From Microvirga sp. ACRRW (GTDB lineage: Bacteria; Pseudomonadota; Alphaproteobacteria; Rhizobiales; Beijerinckiaceae), in the NCBI RefSeq assembly GCF_022346925.1, contig NZ_JAKRNJ010000003.1, positions 434,001 through 498,000 on the forward strand: DNA of 64,000 nt, read 5' to 3'. This document shows positions 63,424 to 64,000 of the stretch, piece after piece; position 1 is the first letter of the stretch, and each line of letters begins with the position of its first letter. Under the pieces are notes generated by a model that saw only the letters and a program-made list of their open reading frames with translations, was not told where the DNA came from and did no database searches. The position numbers and the translations under genes were made by a program.

Positions 63424-64000
63424 ATGAGTTTCACAGAGCTTTTCATTCGCCGCCCCGTCCTGTCGATGGTGGTGAGCCTTCTGATCCTGCTGCTTGGCGC
63501 GCAGGGACTGATGAACCTGCAGGTGCGTCAGTACCCCGAGGTCAAGGAGACCACGATCACGGTCACCACGGCCTATGTGGGTGCCAGCGCCGACCTGATT
63601 CAGGGCTTCATCAGCACCCCCATCGCCAAATCCGTCTCGAGCGCGGAAGGCGTGGACTACGTGACCACGCAGAGCCGTCAGGGCGTCAGCACGGTGTCCG
63701 TGCGCATGCGCCTGAACACGGACCCGAACGCCGCGCTCACCGAGGTGACCGCCAAGGTGCAGCAGATCCGCGCGCAGCTTCCGCAGGAGGCTGAAGACCC
63801 GGTGATCATGAAGGGCACAGGCCAGAGCTTCGCGCTGATGTACATCACCTTCGGCTCGACGGAGATGAACTCGGAGCAGGTCTCGGAATTCCTGACCCGC
63901 GTCGTGCAGCCGCGTTTCGCGACGCTTGAGGGTGTCGGCAACGCCGAGATTCTCGGCGGTCGCGACTTCGCCATGCGCGTCTGGATCGATCCCGTGCGCC
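63424..64000 (+). CDS. RND-family efflux permease (AcrB-like), 3' end cut by window
   Basis: The first 192 residues of a proton-driven efflux pump that normally has about 1030. The N-terminus MSFTELFIRRPVLSMVVSLL is the first membrane helix. It is followed by QVRQYPEVKETTITVTTAYV and the start of the periplasmic porter domain (GVDYVTTQSRQGVSTVSV, then QLPQEAEDPVIMKG). The rest lies beyond the right edge. It follows the adaptor gene by 11 bases. The substrate range cannot be told from this fragment, and an outer-membrane factor gene is not in view. Confidence 0.9.
   Translation, partial: MSFTELFIRRPVLSMVVSLLILLLGAQGLMNLQVRQYPEVKETTITVTTAYVGASADLIQGFISTPIAKSVSSAEGVDYVTTQSRQGVSTVSVRMRLNTDPNAALTEVTAKVQQIRAQLPQEAEDPVIMKGTGQSFALMYITFGSTEMNSEQVSEFLTRVVQPRFATLEGVGNAEILGGRDFAMRVWIDPVR

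Overview
This is a high-GC, gene-dense chromosomal window from an alphaproteobacterium. A member of the Hyphomicrobiales (Rhizobiales), perhaps near Microvirga/Methylobacterium, fits best. The support is a bcsN-bcsA-bcsB-bcsZ-TPR cellulose cluster, a Rhizobiales-style set of short palindromic intergenic repeats, and many LysR/Lrp-controlled amino acid catabolic genes. The genus is inference. I see no rRNA, tRNA, CRISPR array, prophage or complete insertion sequence. The two edge genes (an M20 amidohydrolase and an RND pump) are cut by the window.

Layout. 1-8.1 kb: an amidohydrolase, an O-antigen-ligase-like membrane protein and a valine-catabolic block on the minus strand (acyl-CoA dehydrogenase, mmsB, mmsA, plus a HAD phosphatase and a small membrane protein), with a divergent LysR regulator. 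8.3-15.8 kb: transaldolase, a thiamine-diphosphate enzyme, an ALDH7-type aminoadipate-semialdehyde dehydrogenase and a lysine/saccharopine dehydrogenase, with a divergent Lrp regulator and a FAD amine oxidase. This looks like the upper part of lysine catabolism. 16-20.5 kb: a complete ugpBAEC glycerol-3-phosphate importer preceded by a threefold Pho-box-like repeat. 20.7-26.5 kb: an MIO-type ammonia-lyase, a small duplicated-motif secreted protein, two GNATs, an allantoate/carbamoyl amidohydrolase, a ferredoxin-NADP reductase and a [2Fe-2S] ferredoxin. 26.6-33 kb: a Liv-type ABC transporter (with a LivH-LivM fusion) divergent from an amidase. A DUF559 gene bounded by ~50 bp inverted repeats sits inside this operon. 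33-40.4 kb: sugar lactonase and aldose epimerase, an M3 oligopeptidase, a dienelactone-hydrolase-like protein and an AI-2E-family membrane protein with a large extra C-terminal domain. 40.7-46 kb: dppABCDF. 46-55.3 kb: the cellulose synthase cluster. 55.6-61.5 kb: Bcr/CflA exporter, LysR regulator, glutaryl-CoA dehydrogenase, a DapB-like protein lacking the catalytic histidine pair, a small secreted protein and a CaiB/BaiF CoA-transferase. 61.5-64 kb: TetR regulator and an RND efflux operon.

How the parts connect. Two separated loci seem to belong to one pathway: lysine to aminoadipate near 11-14 kb, and glutarate/glutaryl-CoA to crotonyl-CoA near 57.8-61.5 kb. Most transporter operons here (ugp, dpp) carry a strong hairpin directly after the binding-protein gene, which would give more binding protein than permease.

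The items most worth a second look are the DUF559 inverted-repeat cassette, whose arm seems to supply the ribosome-binding site of livHM; the DapB-like protein in a glutaryl-CoA locus; the AI-2E C-terminal domain; the out-of-frame Tat-like segment in the dienelactone-hydrolase-like gene; and the Pho-box array. No single wholly new system is obvious. The DUF559 cassette is the best candidate for a poorly described one.
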